A DNA stretch of 64,000 nucleotides from Portulaca oleracea (Eukaryota; Streptophyta; Magnoliopsida; Caryophyllales; Portulacaceae), in contig CM055874.1 in the NCBI GenBank assembly GCA_029582165.1, forward strand, positions 34,037,383-34,101,382, read 5' to 3'. The translations under genes were made by a program, and so were the position numbers. Within the stretch, counting starts at the first letter, position 1. The number at the start of each line of letters is the position of its first letter. Shown piece after piece: positions 1 to 11,291 of the stretch. The notes under the pieces were generated by a model, which did not search any database, was not told where the DNA came from, and saw only the letters and a program-made list of their open reading frames with translations.

Positions 1-783
1 AAACATAAATGAGGTGAAAAAGTTCATAGACATTATAATCTCCTATCACTCTATTTCATAGTTGTTACCACCTATAGCTTTATTCCATCCCCCATTATAA
101 TCTCTTCCCTGAATCCCCCCCCCCCCTCCCCAAATTTTTGCTTCTTCACCCCCTTTTCTCCCATAACCCCAAATGAGATTAAGGGCTTCTGTTGAACTAG
201 CCAACTTATCGCGGGTGATTCTTCCACTGGATACCCTCCAATTCAATCAAAATGCACTCTTTTCAATGTGGATAAGTTAACCCAAAAGATGAGGAATGAA
301 AGAACTATGAATGAATGCTTCAAGAGGAATAATCTCTGTTGTTGAATTGGCTACCTTTACTCTTGCCTTGTTATTATATTGGTTGTCAATTCCTGGTTGC
401 AAATCTATCGAGGTTTGTATACACTAAATTTGTTGGATTTAAATGATAACCCTCAACCCCACAACATAATTGACCAACCCCACTCCTCTTATACTTTCAT
501 CCAATACTCTAATATCTAAAACCACAACATATTAATAAACCCTAGTCCAAACCATAACATATATTTTGATTTGTCCAAATTTCTATTAGAAAACAATTAG
601 ATACCCATAAGCAAAAACAGAGCATTACCTAACTGGGTGCGCATTCATCATAGCAAAATACTGAAGGAAGAAGTAAATATTTCACCTTTTAGGAATTGAA
701 GATTCTAATAAGGGTTGAGAAATAAGCGCGAATACCAAGACAATGTTGTAGAGAACTGAGATACAATTCTTGGACTACTATAT
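1..783. other. Unassigned AT-rich sequence left of the LARD
   Basis: I see no gene here. A run of C of about a dozen bases lies near 115-126. Short open frames have no recognisable family. The first base of the flanking LTR element is at 784, so this is old flank into which the element inserted, or an older repeat I do not recognise. Confidence 0.5.
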
Positions 784-1491
784 TGTAGAGTGAAATCGAA
801 ATACCTTAGTGCGGAAGCGATTAGGATCGTATTGCCGAATATTGTCCCACGAATACTGCAATCTCCTTTCTTGAGTCCTTCAAGGTAACGTCTTGGAATG
901 GTGGCTACCAGTTACGGAGTCACCATATTGTTCACACCCAAAACCCCTAACCTTCGATGGTGGTTTACCCGAGAGAGAATAGATTAGATATGTTGTTACG
1001 CGTGCGTGATATGTACCACATATGTATATATTTATAGGTTAATCTTAGAGACATACCCAAACACCTAGTGGGAATCCTAATCAGATAGGAAGTCTTATTC
1101 CTAGTCTGTTTATGATTCGTTATTATCTAGCAACTGTATTCTACTCCCTCCGTCCCAAATTATTTGTCCACTATTCCTTTTTTGGATGTCCCAAAATTTT
1201 GTTCACTTTCCTGAAATAGAAACTTTTATTTTATTAAAATTACTAAAATACCCTTAGTTTGAATTTTGAAAGTATTTAAATATGAGAGGGAAAAACAAAA
1301 ATAGTAGTTTTGAATTTAAAATTAAGGGTATTATTAATATTTTATTGCTAATTGAGATTAATTTGTTGATTTTTCTTAAAATGCGTGCTAAATCAAAAAG
1401 GACAAATATTTTGGGACGGAGGGAGTAGATAAATTGAGCCTATTTAATTAATTAACTAATAATTAACTAAGTGGCCGTTAATTTACCAACA
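784..1491 (-). repeat. 3' LTR of the LARD, interrupted by a Stowaway MITE
   Basis: The LTR is 708 bp as it stands. Removing the 282-bp MITE and one TA copy leaves 424 bp, exactly the length of the other LTR at 8360-8783, with only scattered base differences. It runs TG...CA on the plus strand. A TATAAATA on the minus strand (1029-1036) sits at the same offset, 245 bp from the LTR edge, as in the other copy. Confidence 0.9.
1144..1425. mobile_element. Stowaway-type (Tc1/mariner) MITE
   Basis: The terminal inverted repeats begin CTCCCTCCGTCCC and end GGGACGGAGGGAG, the hallmark termini of plant Stowaway MITEs. TA flanks both sides (1142-1143 and 1426-1427). The element is 282 bp, AT-rich and non-coding. 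The sister LTR near 8715-8730 gives the empty site with a single TA, so the boundaries and the target duplication are seen directly. Confidence 0.95.
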
Positions 1492-1507
1492 TCTCCCACT
1501 CGGCCAC
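1492..1507 (-). other. Polypurine tract of the LARD
   Basis: On the minus strand the sequence GAGTGGGAGA directly precedes the TGTTGG that opens the LTR. Purine tracts of this kind prime plus-strand DNA synthesis. Together with the primer site at 8347-8359 this fixes the orientation of the element. Confidence 0.7.
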
Positions 1508-3346
1508 GTAAGCCGAACAAAAAAATTCTAATCTCATAGTTCTTCTCTCGTCTCATATAAGGAATGTGGTGTGCGATCAACAGTAACAGGTAGTGTTATA
1601 TCAAATCACCATCTGACCAACATAACACTTTCAAAGAAACTGACAATGCCCTAAACCATCCAAGACATCACCAATGGCATACAAAGTCCCTCTATGCTTG
1701 ATATATCAAATGATTATACTCTCAATATAATCGCCCGGACTGATATGGTGAATATGGAACGATTTTCCTAGCTACTCAAGGCATTACATCTCACTAGGAT
1801 TGCTTTCCTAGTGTGTTCCGCTGGACTGGATACATCTATAGGCCTTGGAGTGCACACTAAAGTAGCATCATCCAAGTCAAATTTCATGTCATAGCACTAA
1901 GTCTAAGGGAATTGTATAGGTAGACAACTAAGTCTACGGGGATCACATAGTGACAGTGAATGGAATCACTTGTCACTCCACCTGATCGACTTTTAGCACA
2001 CACAATATGAAATGTGTGTCATGGCATAACTCCCACTAAGGTGAGTTTGTCACTTTCCTTTATGCCATGCGGATCATGAGTCTAGCTTTACCTCAAAAAA
2101 CTAACTCATTTAGCTAGATCAACATGCACAACGTAACCTAGTTACTCTTGAGAACCGGCTTAAGGCTTCATTATAACGTTGCATTATATTCGATTACTAA
2201 AATCTCATCTTGGACTTCCCAAGGCGGCTAGCTATTTTTCATACTTTCTAAAGTATAAATATAATCAATATTGTACACCTAGTACCAAAATAATTCAGCC
2301 TCATCCTATCCACTACTCAAGCATTAGGGATGATTATCTATGCGATAAGATAATCAGAAGCCTAGTGACTTTTAATGTGCCCAATTTAGACAACCATAAA
2401 ATGTAATTAACACTTTAAGGAAAAGAAACATTATTCTTGATTCCAAAAGAGTGCATTTAATTTAAAACATGTCCATTTAATATGCGATACATGCATACAA
2501 CAACTTGAACCCTATTTAAAGGACATACCTTAAGAGTTGAGAGCAAATCTCAAAAAAAAAAAACGAGTTCTAGGATATTTCAACATGTGTTTCATTAATC
2601 AATAGCACTTACTGATTACACACACTGATCTATGACACGTTTTCTCCCACATAGGTTTTGTAAAGTACTTCTTTGAGCAAGACTTAGATATATCCAAGTA
2701 ACCACCACTCAAACCCAAAGACATTGTCTTTGTGCATCAAGAATGTGAATATTACTGCATCACAAAGTGTAGTAAGATTCTTGATGCTTTTGAGATGGAA
2801 AATCCCCATGTTATCTACTGATCTAACCTGAACTAATGTTACAGTACAAAACTTCATAACATTTGTGTATTGAGACATTACTCAATTTCCACCTTCGAAT
2901 ATCATGTATAGCTCTCACTTAATGAGTTTAAAGCTTTATATTATAAAATCCTGATATTCCTCAAATTTTCCCTTTGGCATAGTTTAGGAATATCCCAGGA
3001 CTATTTTCAAATACTTCCACATCTAGGACATACCTAGCTTCACCAATGTCCTAATCACAAGACAAGGACATCAACTAGTGATCATATTTCTAGCTAATAA
3101 CGTGTAAAGAACATATTCTTCCACGGAGCTCAAACTACACAAAAGAGTTTGATGAGCATAGAATGGGGCAATTTATCGTTATGTTGAGAATTCAGGAAGA
3201 ACTTCTCCCACTATCACTTAGAATTGTGAGCTCCTTATTATAAAGGTAACCTTTATAATTTGGATGTAGAGATTGAGACAGTTCTCACTCCCTAAGTCAA
3301 GTTCTTTTAATTAGACAAGTTTCCACTGCTAAAGACTATGGAATAC

Positions 3347-3418
3347 CTTCCACTGTCTTTAACATGTGAGAATTCCTCCCACTGTCTTCAACATGTGGAA
3401 TTCCTCCCACTGTCTTTG
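3347..3418. repeat. Short tandem repeat, unit about 31 bp
   Basis: Two full units and a partial third contain CCCACTGTCTT followed by AACATGTG and GAATTCC. The array lies in the non-coding interior of the LARD. It contributes to the short minus-strand open frame over it, which I do not regard as a gene. Confidence 0.7.
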
Positions 3419-5436
3419 TAAAGTAGTAGAAACATATCATTTCTATCCTCGGTGTCTTAGTAAGTGAACAAATCCTCCCACTCACCGAGAGATAGATGGT
3501 GTACCTTATACAACCATGAATTCTTTCAGTTTCAACTATCGAGGAACTCATCCACAATGTCTTAGGTGATATTGAGGGTTTCCATCGTGTTATCAGTTTC
3601 GATCAAGATTGTATTCATTAGTCATGCTTACACATAGTAAGTTAACATTATGAACATAATGATCATGTAATTACAAATTTCAATCATCACTCATATTAAA
3701 AATTTGAAATTAGGTATACATTCTAATGGTTTGCATTGCCATAAGCAAGTACAACTCCATAATTAATTAAGTAAGATAACTACTCAAATCATCTTAGATT
3801 AATTGACATACTTTTCTGACATTCCTCAATACTGATATATTGTGGGATGTGAAGAATCGTAAATAGTCAATGTATACTTGAACTCTTTGAACAGATCACT
3901 AGGTTCGTAAACTACCATCCATTATAAAGGAGTCAAACCCTTTACTAAGAAAGTACTTTACCACAAAGTAAATGAACACATCAATGTGTACTTTCCAACT
4001 ATTGATTACGAGTACACATACTCTTATCTCTTGGTGGTAATTACTAATGTACGTGGAAGGCCGCAATAACACTTAGACTAACTAAAATGAAACTTTACTT
4101 CTCAAGAATCATGAGTCCTTAAAGCCAACAAAAGTACTACTAAATTGCCTAATTGGTTACACATAGCAACACAACTTTTATGATGAGTTAGTTTAAGGAA
4201 GCAAAACTTTGATCATACATGAATATAATCAACAAATGAAACTAACATTTGACAATGTATTAATTTGGAAATGAATGAACCAATTTCACAAGATAGGACA
4301 AACAAAATGTCATTCTAAAAAAAAAGTCCATTAAAGAATTCAAAGACAAACTTTAATTAGTGCATTGTATCCTAGGTACAATAAGAAATTTTAACGACGT
4401 TCAAGATAAGCCACTTAAGCTATAGAGTCCACAAACGATCAAAGTCAGTTGTGGTTCACCATATGCTTACGATGTATCAAATTTCCTTGTGGAAGGACTC
4501 AACTATTTTGAAACGATTGCAAATCTTAGCAAAGGTCCTTACATCCTCATGATGAAGTATCCTAAGCTTAAATTTCATCAAATGACCATTGTCTTTTGGA
4601 GAGCTCTCAGCACATTTGAGACTTGTTGTTCATCATAGATTTACCTTCCAGAGCTTTGAGGTTTTCAATCATGTCACTCATGATTGGTAAGTGTTCATAT
4701 ACACTTCGGCTAGAGTCCATATAGCACACAAGCCACTTCATACACAAAGTTCGAAGTTGCCTGCTATATTTGTATCTTAGCACGCCCCACATATCCTTAT
4801 CGGTGAAGGCGACTTCAAACTCTCTCTAACAATCAAAGTGCACATAGTTACGCATCATAGAGAGTATAAAAGCATCTTTCACAAAACACTTCTCATATTC
4901 TAGCTTCTTTTCATAGCAGTTGGTTCATCCTTAAAGGGAAATCCATTACACACGTTAAGTAATCTAACGCATCACTTTGCATCAGAAAAAACTTATCTTT
5001 CTGTAACATATGATAAAGTTGGTGTAATTTCTCAATGGTACGTGGTCAGCTCATTAGCCAACGCAAGTTCCATGTCTACAAAAGACATAGGAATTTAGGC
5101 ACATTTTTAATAATTAAATTATCAAAAAATTCCATCATTCATATCGCTCGGTCGAAAATTTCGCTACGCTCATGATCATCGCAAGCGACATAAACTAGAA
5201 ACATTTTAAATTTAATTATAAACTTTTCCATAAAAGAACCATATCTATATGGATCATATTGTTTAACAAATTAACGATATGTTATTGATTATCACGAAGA
5301 TAGATCAATCTTTGAAACCTATTCAGAAGTTGTTATGCATATAGCGGATACACATACAACTTGACATTAATCCAGAAGTAGATTATATTATACTTACATA
5401 AAACTTATTTATATAAGTACGATTAATATCTTGTAC

Positions 5437-6702
5437 GTAAAACGAATTTTACATTATGTCATGCTTTAACTAATATTCATGAGTCTAATTGATTGCAAGT
5501 AAAACTAACTTACTTTACCCGTGGGAGTTTTTTTTTAAAAAAAAAAATTACATATGTAAAACGGATCTACATAATATATAGGATATACAAAACGAATTTC
5601 TATATCACTTTCAGACAAGCAAGATATGACTACACAACATATCATAAAGTTTTCAATTGATTAATCCATGTAGAACGAATTTACAAGGGATGATATGTAA
5701 AACGAATTTATATATCATTTAATCAATGCTAAACTTAATCAATTAACATTGCATGAAACAAAATCACATAATAAGCACATAAAATAAAATTTCATTGCTT
5801 TTAATTGATTTTAGATTATATGGAGCAAAATCATATAATCCTTAACTAAGATGAGCTTATATAAAACAAATTTACAAAGTCAAACTTAATCTCTAATAAC
5901 CTTTTATGTAATGCAAAAATCACATAAAAAGTTTCACTTGTCTTATAAGTCCCAATTGATCAATTAGAAATATGTAAAAAAAAATATAATAATTACACAA
6001 AGCTAGTTTGTATAATTATATTAGTTACCTTTTTATGAAAAACTAATTTACATAAAGAACATGACAAGAATGACTACAAGACACCGCAAAACAAATTTAT
6101 ATATATAGTCACATTGGTAATACATGAAACATATCTATGTACTTTTATATAAGACTAACTCATAATATCAGTCACTCATAATGTCATAACTTGTAATATT
6201 GAATTACAACTTCTTAGGTCACATAATTATATGAAACACAATCACATAAAATTATAAAATGAATTCATAAAACATCAAATAATCCATGTAATATATATAT
6301 TGTAAAACACATCTATAAGTTTACTACGTAAAACTGAATTACGTATATACTATCTCACGGTTGAAAGGCCTAAGAAGTCAAACTCTACATGAAACAAAAT
6401 AAATTTTGTATGTGATATTGTAAATTAATATGACAACATATTCACGTTAATTATAAACGTAACAATATCATATTATTCATAACTATATAAAACTAATTCT
6501 TTAACTCATACGAATAATTACGACATATATTAAACCTCATCTATATTAGGGTCATGTAAAACGAATTTACAATAACTTGTAAAGCTAATTTACAATTCAC
6601 ATGTCGTGTACGTGTAAACAAATTTACAGTCAAAACATATAGAACGAATTTATAATAACGACATGTAAAATAAACAATTAGCTCTATGTAAAATAAATTT
6701 AC
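5437..6702. repeat. Dispersed array of dyad word GTAAAACGAATTTAC
   Basis: A 15-bp word with 5-bp inverted arms (GTAAA...TTTAC) recurs in the LARD interior. Perfect or near copies lie at 5437-5452, 5556-5570, 5670-5684, 5697-5711, 5861-5875, 6556-6570, 6579-6593, 6613-6626, 6639-6653 and 6688-6702. Spacing is irregular, so this is not an ordinary tandem satellite. The arms are conserved more than the surrounding AT-rich sequence. The function is unknown; RNA hairpins or protein sites are possible. Confidence 0.75.
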
Positions 6703-7249
6703 ATTAATAAGGTAATGAGATTAACATAATATGACACTAAATCATGATTTAACCTAAATTTCATACTAAACCATGATACATAATCATATTAATTCTAGCA
6801 TGCTCGTTACAAAAATAATTACATAAATTAAAATTAGGAGGTACTAGAATAATCATAAACAGATGAGTCACATGATACAAACATCATAACCATATTCATC
6901 AGAAACTTAAAACATACATTCTGATTAACAAAAAAAATTATAGTACGCTACTTATCATATAATTAGTATTAACTCAGTATATTCTAATTTAATACATAAT
7001 TAGAATTACTATAATAAATAAACCATTAATGGAGCCATTTTCATAAATAGAGTACCAAAAAGGAAAAGGTGGGAAAAGATCAAAGAACTGATCTCTGATG
7101 CATGTGAAAAGTCAATCAAAAAACATGAATTACCAAAAAGAGAAAAAAAAGGCATGACCCATTTAACATGGGATGGAACGGTCCAGCAAAGAAACCCTAG
7201 CCCACAGTACACAATTGTTTTCCTTTTTTAATTTTTTTTAATTTTTTTT

Positions 7250-7735
7250 ATTTTTTTTACGCCACTTTCTCTCTCTTGCTTCTCCCTCTCTCTCCAGTCT
7301 TCTTCTTCCTCTAACCTCCTCATGGCAGCCATGGGAGATCGAGCACCAAGCTCGGCTCCAGGCGCCGATGACGACTCGGTCACCACCACCCATTTTCGGT
7401 TCTCTCTTCGCGGTCGCACAGAGCGGCTCGGTCACCACCACATTTTTTTTTCGTCGGTGATTCACGAACGCCGACTAGATCTCCAAACAACCGCCCAGAT
7501 GAAAAACCTCTACTCACCCCCTTCTTAACTCTCAATCTCTGTTTTGCCGTTGAACTCTGGAAAAAAAAAAACATCGTCACGGTCACATAGATCGGCGATA
7601 GGCAGCGGAAGTGGTGTCGGCCACGCCATGCCCCTAATGCGCTACTGGTGGTGTGGCGCGTGACATACATGCGCATTCCACCACGGCATCGTCAAAATTT
7701 CCTTGCCGGGAATTTTACAGATCGGAGCATCAGGT
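7250..7735. other. Pyrimidine-rich then GC-rich island in the LARD leader
   Basis: A CT-rich tract (7262-7320) is followed by GC-rich sequence with overlapping open frames on both strands, the longest 98 codons. On the plus strand this resembles a plant 5' untranslated region followed by a start codon at 7322, but the frame closes after 68 codons and matches no family I recognise. Composition contrasts sharply with the AT-rich rest of the element. A captured host-gene fragment is one possibility. Confidence 0.3.
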
Positions 7736-7897
7736 GAGACACAGAGAGAAGGTTTAGGCAGAACAACAACCATGAATTTTACTTTAATTCATTGCGATGG
7801 AGAGGAGAAATAAACACAGAGTGTATCCAAACACAAAGTCTATGAGCAAGAGGAGACTAGGTAGATAAATTAAGAGGAACACTGAGTTCACTTGTAT

Positions 7898-8275
7898 AAA
7901 CACTTAGTTTACTGGCATGAAGGAGAGGCAACTTATCTTTGTTTGCAAATATTGGACAAACACACAGTTTCGTTAGATCTCGGGCATATAAATGGGGTTT
8001 ATATTAGTCATCATAATTACTGGGCATATATGACAAACACATAATCAACATGTATTAGGGACAGTTAATCTGGGCATGAAATAAACACACAGTTTATGTA
8101 GTCAATCAGACTCGAGTACAAACTCATAGTTATAAATATGAGAATGAACACAATTAATTGTTGCGTAGTGCGGAAGGGTTGAACGGTGGTCACATGGTGA
8201 ATATAATGTCCAACACAATATCAAGAAATTAAAAGTGGACACTGAGTTCATTGGAACTGAATAAACACGAAGTTT
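7898..8275. repeat. Dispersed word AAACACNNAGTTT near the primer site
   Basis: Copies at 7898-7910, 7958-7970, 8083-8095 and 8263-8275 share AAAC...AGTTT arms around a variable core. They lie just inside the 5' LTR of the LARD in its leader. This is a second dyad-type word within the same element. Confidence 0.5.
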
Positions 8276-8346
8276 AATTAATCAGACTGTATCCAAGCCT
8301 AAACTAATCAGGTTAGATAAATTCGAGAACAAGCTCAAGCAATTAG

Positions 8347-8359
8347 GCTCTGATACTAC
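8347..8359 (-). other. Primer binding site of the LARD (initiator-Met tRNA type)
   Basis: On the minus strand the LTR ends in CA and is followed by TAGTATCAGAGCC. This differs at one base from TGGTATCAGAGCC, the usual complement of the plant initiator-Met tRNA 3' end. Confidence 0.8.
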
Positions 8360-8783
8360 TGTAAAGTGAAATCAAAATACCTTAGTGCGGAAGCGATTAG
8401 GATCGTATTGCCGAATCTTGTCCCACGAATACTGCAATCTCCTTTCTTGAGTCCTTCAAGGTAACGCCTTGGAATGGTGGCCACCAGTTACGGAGTCACC
8501 ATATTGTTCACACCCAAAACCCCTAACCTTCGATGGTGGTTTACCCGAGAGAGAATAGATTAGATATGTTGTTACATGTGCGTGATATGTACCACATAGG
8601 TATATATTTATAGGTTAGTCTTAGAGACATACCCAAACACCTAGTGGGAATCCTAATCAGATAGGAAGTCTTATTCCTAGTCTGTTTATGATTCCTTATT
8701 ATCTAGCAACTGTATTCTAGATAAATTGAGCCTATTTAATTAATTAACTAATAATTAACTAAGTGGCCGTTAATTTACCAACA
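8360..8783 (-). repeat. 5' LTR of the LARD (424 bp, uninterrupted)
   Basis: This is the sister of the LTR at 784-1491 and begins and ends TG...CA. A TATAAATA on the minus strand at 8605-8612 is the likely core promoter. The base-level similarity to the other LTR suggests a fairly recent insertion; I have not counted the differences. Confidence 0.9.
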
Positions 8784-10294
8784 ATATCAAAATAAACTGA
8801 ATGTGCGTATATCTGCACATGAAAAGAGCATATTTGAGTATCATTGATCATTGATGTCATTGTGCCAGCAGTGACATATATTCATGCATATATTTGTACA
8901 TGAAGGAGTATATTCATGAAAAGACCTAGCTGACTCGATAAGATACTGTGTTTGGAATTGAATCTTGAAAATCCATCAAATTGAAATTTTCGAATCTAAA
9001 ATAAACAGAATACCTGACTCGAACCAGATAAGTTTAGGGCTAAGAACAATAGGAAGAGATCGACGGATGAATTTATAAATTTGTGCCAGTAGCAAACGCA
9101 TTCTACTGGTTAAATTCTTGCGATATCAATTTGAATTGAAGGATTTATACTCGGAACTTGTCATTTAAGGTGAAGAACTATATTTACCTTGATTGAATTG
9201 CCACTCAAACTCTCACCTGACAGATACCAAACACAATTGAAGGTGAAGAACGAACAACAGTGGCAGATCGATTGATAGGTTAGCCAATTCGAAACCTACT
9301 TGGAGAAGAGCAACGATGGACAACGTAGAAACTTCACGGTGAAAAGCTTGAGGTAGACTGAGAAAAGGGAATCGAAACCGACAGGAGCCAGTTCGAAACC
9401 TGCTTGGAGAAGACCAATGATGGACGCCAATTCGAAATCAGATAGCAACAAAGAAAAGGAAAGAGCAGTCTCATTCCAATTAGGTTCTCATTCCAATTAG
9501 GTTCTCTTTATTAAAATTAAAAAAATAATTATTGGGGGAATGTAAAATTCGTCTGGAAAAAAGTAGGAGGGAATATATAATTAGCTGAAAAAATTGGAGG
9601 GAATATATAATTTTGCTGAAATTTTTTTATCTTCCGGCCTCTTTGAAAATTATTAAGTGTCTTGATAGCATTTTAATTAATTTGCTATAATAGACCCTAC
9701 TTTTTGTGGCAAAATCATATAATGATACTATTGTGTTTACAACTTTTTACATATTGTAGCAATTTTAAATTTGCCACTAATAAATTGCCATAAAACATAG
9801 ATTTTCTTGTAGTATAATCACAGTCATTGACAAGGGCCCAAGGTCTGAAGGAACCTAAGGAGCCACCAGGATTGTTAGAGGAACAACTAAAGAGTTCAAT
9901 ATAAAATGTTTTACCTCTCCACTAAAAATATATCTTGAGTACACTGTTAGAGGAACAACTAAGGAGCCACCAGAATTGAAACCAAATAAGGGCCAACATC
10001 AAAAAAGGATTCGAAAGAGAAAATTTTGTAATGCCATCAAAAGAAGCAAACAAGCAAGTAAAAAGTTCAACTTAAATCATAAGATGAAGCGATAAAATAA
10101 TCCCGTTGTTAGGAACAATTATATGGACTAGCAAGGCCAAAAGATAACTCCAGCTAGAGTTCCAGTTTCACATACTCTATGCTCGATTAGAGGGCTCTAA
10201 GCAAAAGAAATGTAAGGGGATAAATGATGAGGAAAAAACTCCCCTTTTTGCCATGTAATAAGACACATTTGTTGATCGAGCTTGCCATTATGAC
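8784..10294. other. Unassigned sequence between the LARD and the hAT element
   Basis: There is no gene. A 20-odd-bp direct duplication around TCCAATTAGGTTCTC lies at about 9474-9506. At 9803-9815 the sequence TTTTCTTGTAGTA resembles the terminus of a CACTA transposon (TTTTCTTGTAGTG), but no matching other end was found nearby, so it may be a decayed remnant. Confidence 0.4.
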
Positions 10295-10909
10295 TAGGGG
10301 TGGGCATAACAGGTTAACCGCATTTGCGATTAACCGCATTTGAGGTTTTTGGATTTTGAAAACCTAAATCGCAACCGCAATATGCGGTTAACCGCTTTTG
10401 AAATCTAAAAACCTAAACCAAACCTTGAAACCGCAATTTAGAAGCGGTGCCGGTTAACGGCTTTTAAAATTTGAAAATTTACCCAGTTAACATACATGGT
10501 TTATGATTAACCGATTTCCTGGAAATTTACAATAACATTTATGCAAATAAATGCAATCATATTACTAATAAATTCATATTCCGATGCGACGATACGCATG
10601 CTCCGGCACACTGCCGCCGGTCACTACGCTTTGCCCTTGCCTTTAAAAAAACAAATGACCAACAAGTCATCAACCAAACATCCAAGTTTCTACACTTCCA
10701 CACAAGTTTTTTTTCAACTTAATTGAGAGCGGTTAACCGCGGTTAACCGTTTCATGAAAATCCAAAACCTAAACCTAAATTGCATTTTGCGGTTTGGTTA
10801 ACCTAAACCGCTTTTATGCAAAAATCAATTCGGTTAACCGCATTTTGCGGTTTGATTTATGCGGTTTTGCGGTTCAATTTGCGGCTTAGGTTTATGGTGC
10901 CCACCCCTA
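10295..10909. mobile_element. Non-autonomous hAT element (615 bp)
   Basis: The ends are TAGGGGTGGGCA and TGCCCACCCCTA, a perfect 12-bp inverted repeat. The flanks are a perfect 8-bp duplication ATTATGAC at 10287-10294 and 10910-10917, the target-site length of the hAT superfamily. The interior is packed with GCGGTTAACCG-type motifs in both orientations near both ends, as expected for transposase-binding subterminal repeats. No transposase is encoded; the short open frame at 10541-10726 is not a gene. It lies about 380 bp beyond the stop of the GH17 gene. Confidence 0.92.
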
Positions 10910-11246
10910 ATTATGACCTCTAATCTATTAGTCCAATTAGAACAGGAAATCATGATAGCAAACCAATCCTTGGCTTTTTGTACGTTGAGAGTCAAACTCG
11001 TGAACTGTTGACTAAAGGCGTTTGATTCCTCCATGTCATCCTTAAAATCAAGTTTCTCCTAAAATAATATGGTGCAGTGACCCCTGTATGGTATATGATC
11101 CATTGCCTTTTGCTCCTAATCTGTTATACTATAATCTAGCTTTAATAATTGGACTAAAAGTGTACTGTTATATTCTTCTCTAAAATTGAACTAATGCTTA
11201 ACAAATATAGGCCATAACGCAGGAATTGACAAGCTAAAAGAAAAAA

Positions 11247-11252
11247 TTTATT
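11247..11252 (-). promoter_or_regulatory. Candidate polyadenylation signal of the GH17 gene
   Basis: AATAAA on the minus strand lies about 40 bp downstream of the GH17 stop codon. The position is plausible for a plant near-upstream element but nothing else confirms it. Confidence 0.35.
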
Positions 11253-11291
11253 AGCTTATCATGACTAACTTGCCTTAACTCATTCTTAATC

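Larger units (their letters stand above)
784..8783 (-). mobile_element. LARD-like non-coding LTR retrotransposon (8,000 bp)
   Basis: The element is bounded by two LTRs: 784-1491, which holds a MITE, and 8360-8783. Read on the minus strand, the 5' LTR (8360-8783) is followed by a primer site resembling initiator-Met tRNA (8347-8359), and the 3' LTR is preceded by a purine tract (1492-1507). The roughly 6.9-kb interior has no gag, protease, RT or integrase reading frame on either strand, only short open frames, which is the definition of a large retrotransposon derivative. Such elements need proteins from an autonomous partner. The initiator-Met primer site fits a Copia-type or chromovirus-type partner. 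ATAT lies just outside both ends (780-783 and 8784-8787) as a weak target-duplication candidate. Confidence 0.85.

Noticed and set aside
7228..7676. Overlapping 60 to 98-codon frames on both strands
   Set aside because: They reflect GC-rich composition in the LARD leader; no frame has a known family or extends into neighbouring sequence.
9803..9815. CACTA-type terminus
   Set aside because: The last base differs, and no partner end or target duplication was found; it is mentioned only as a possible remnant.
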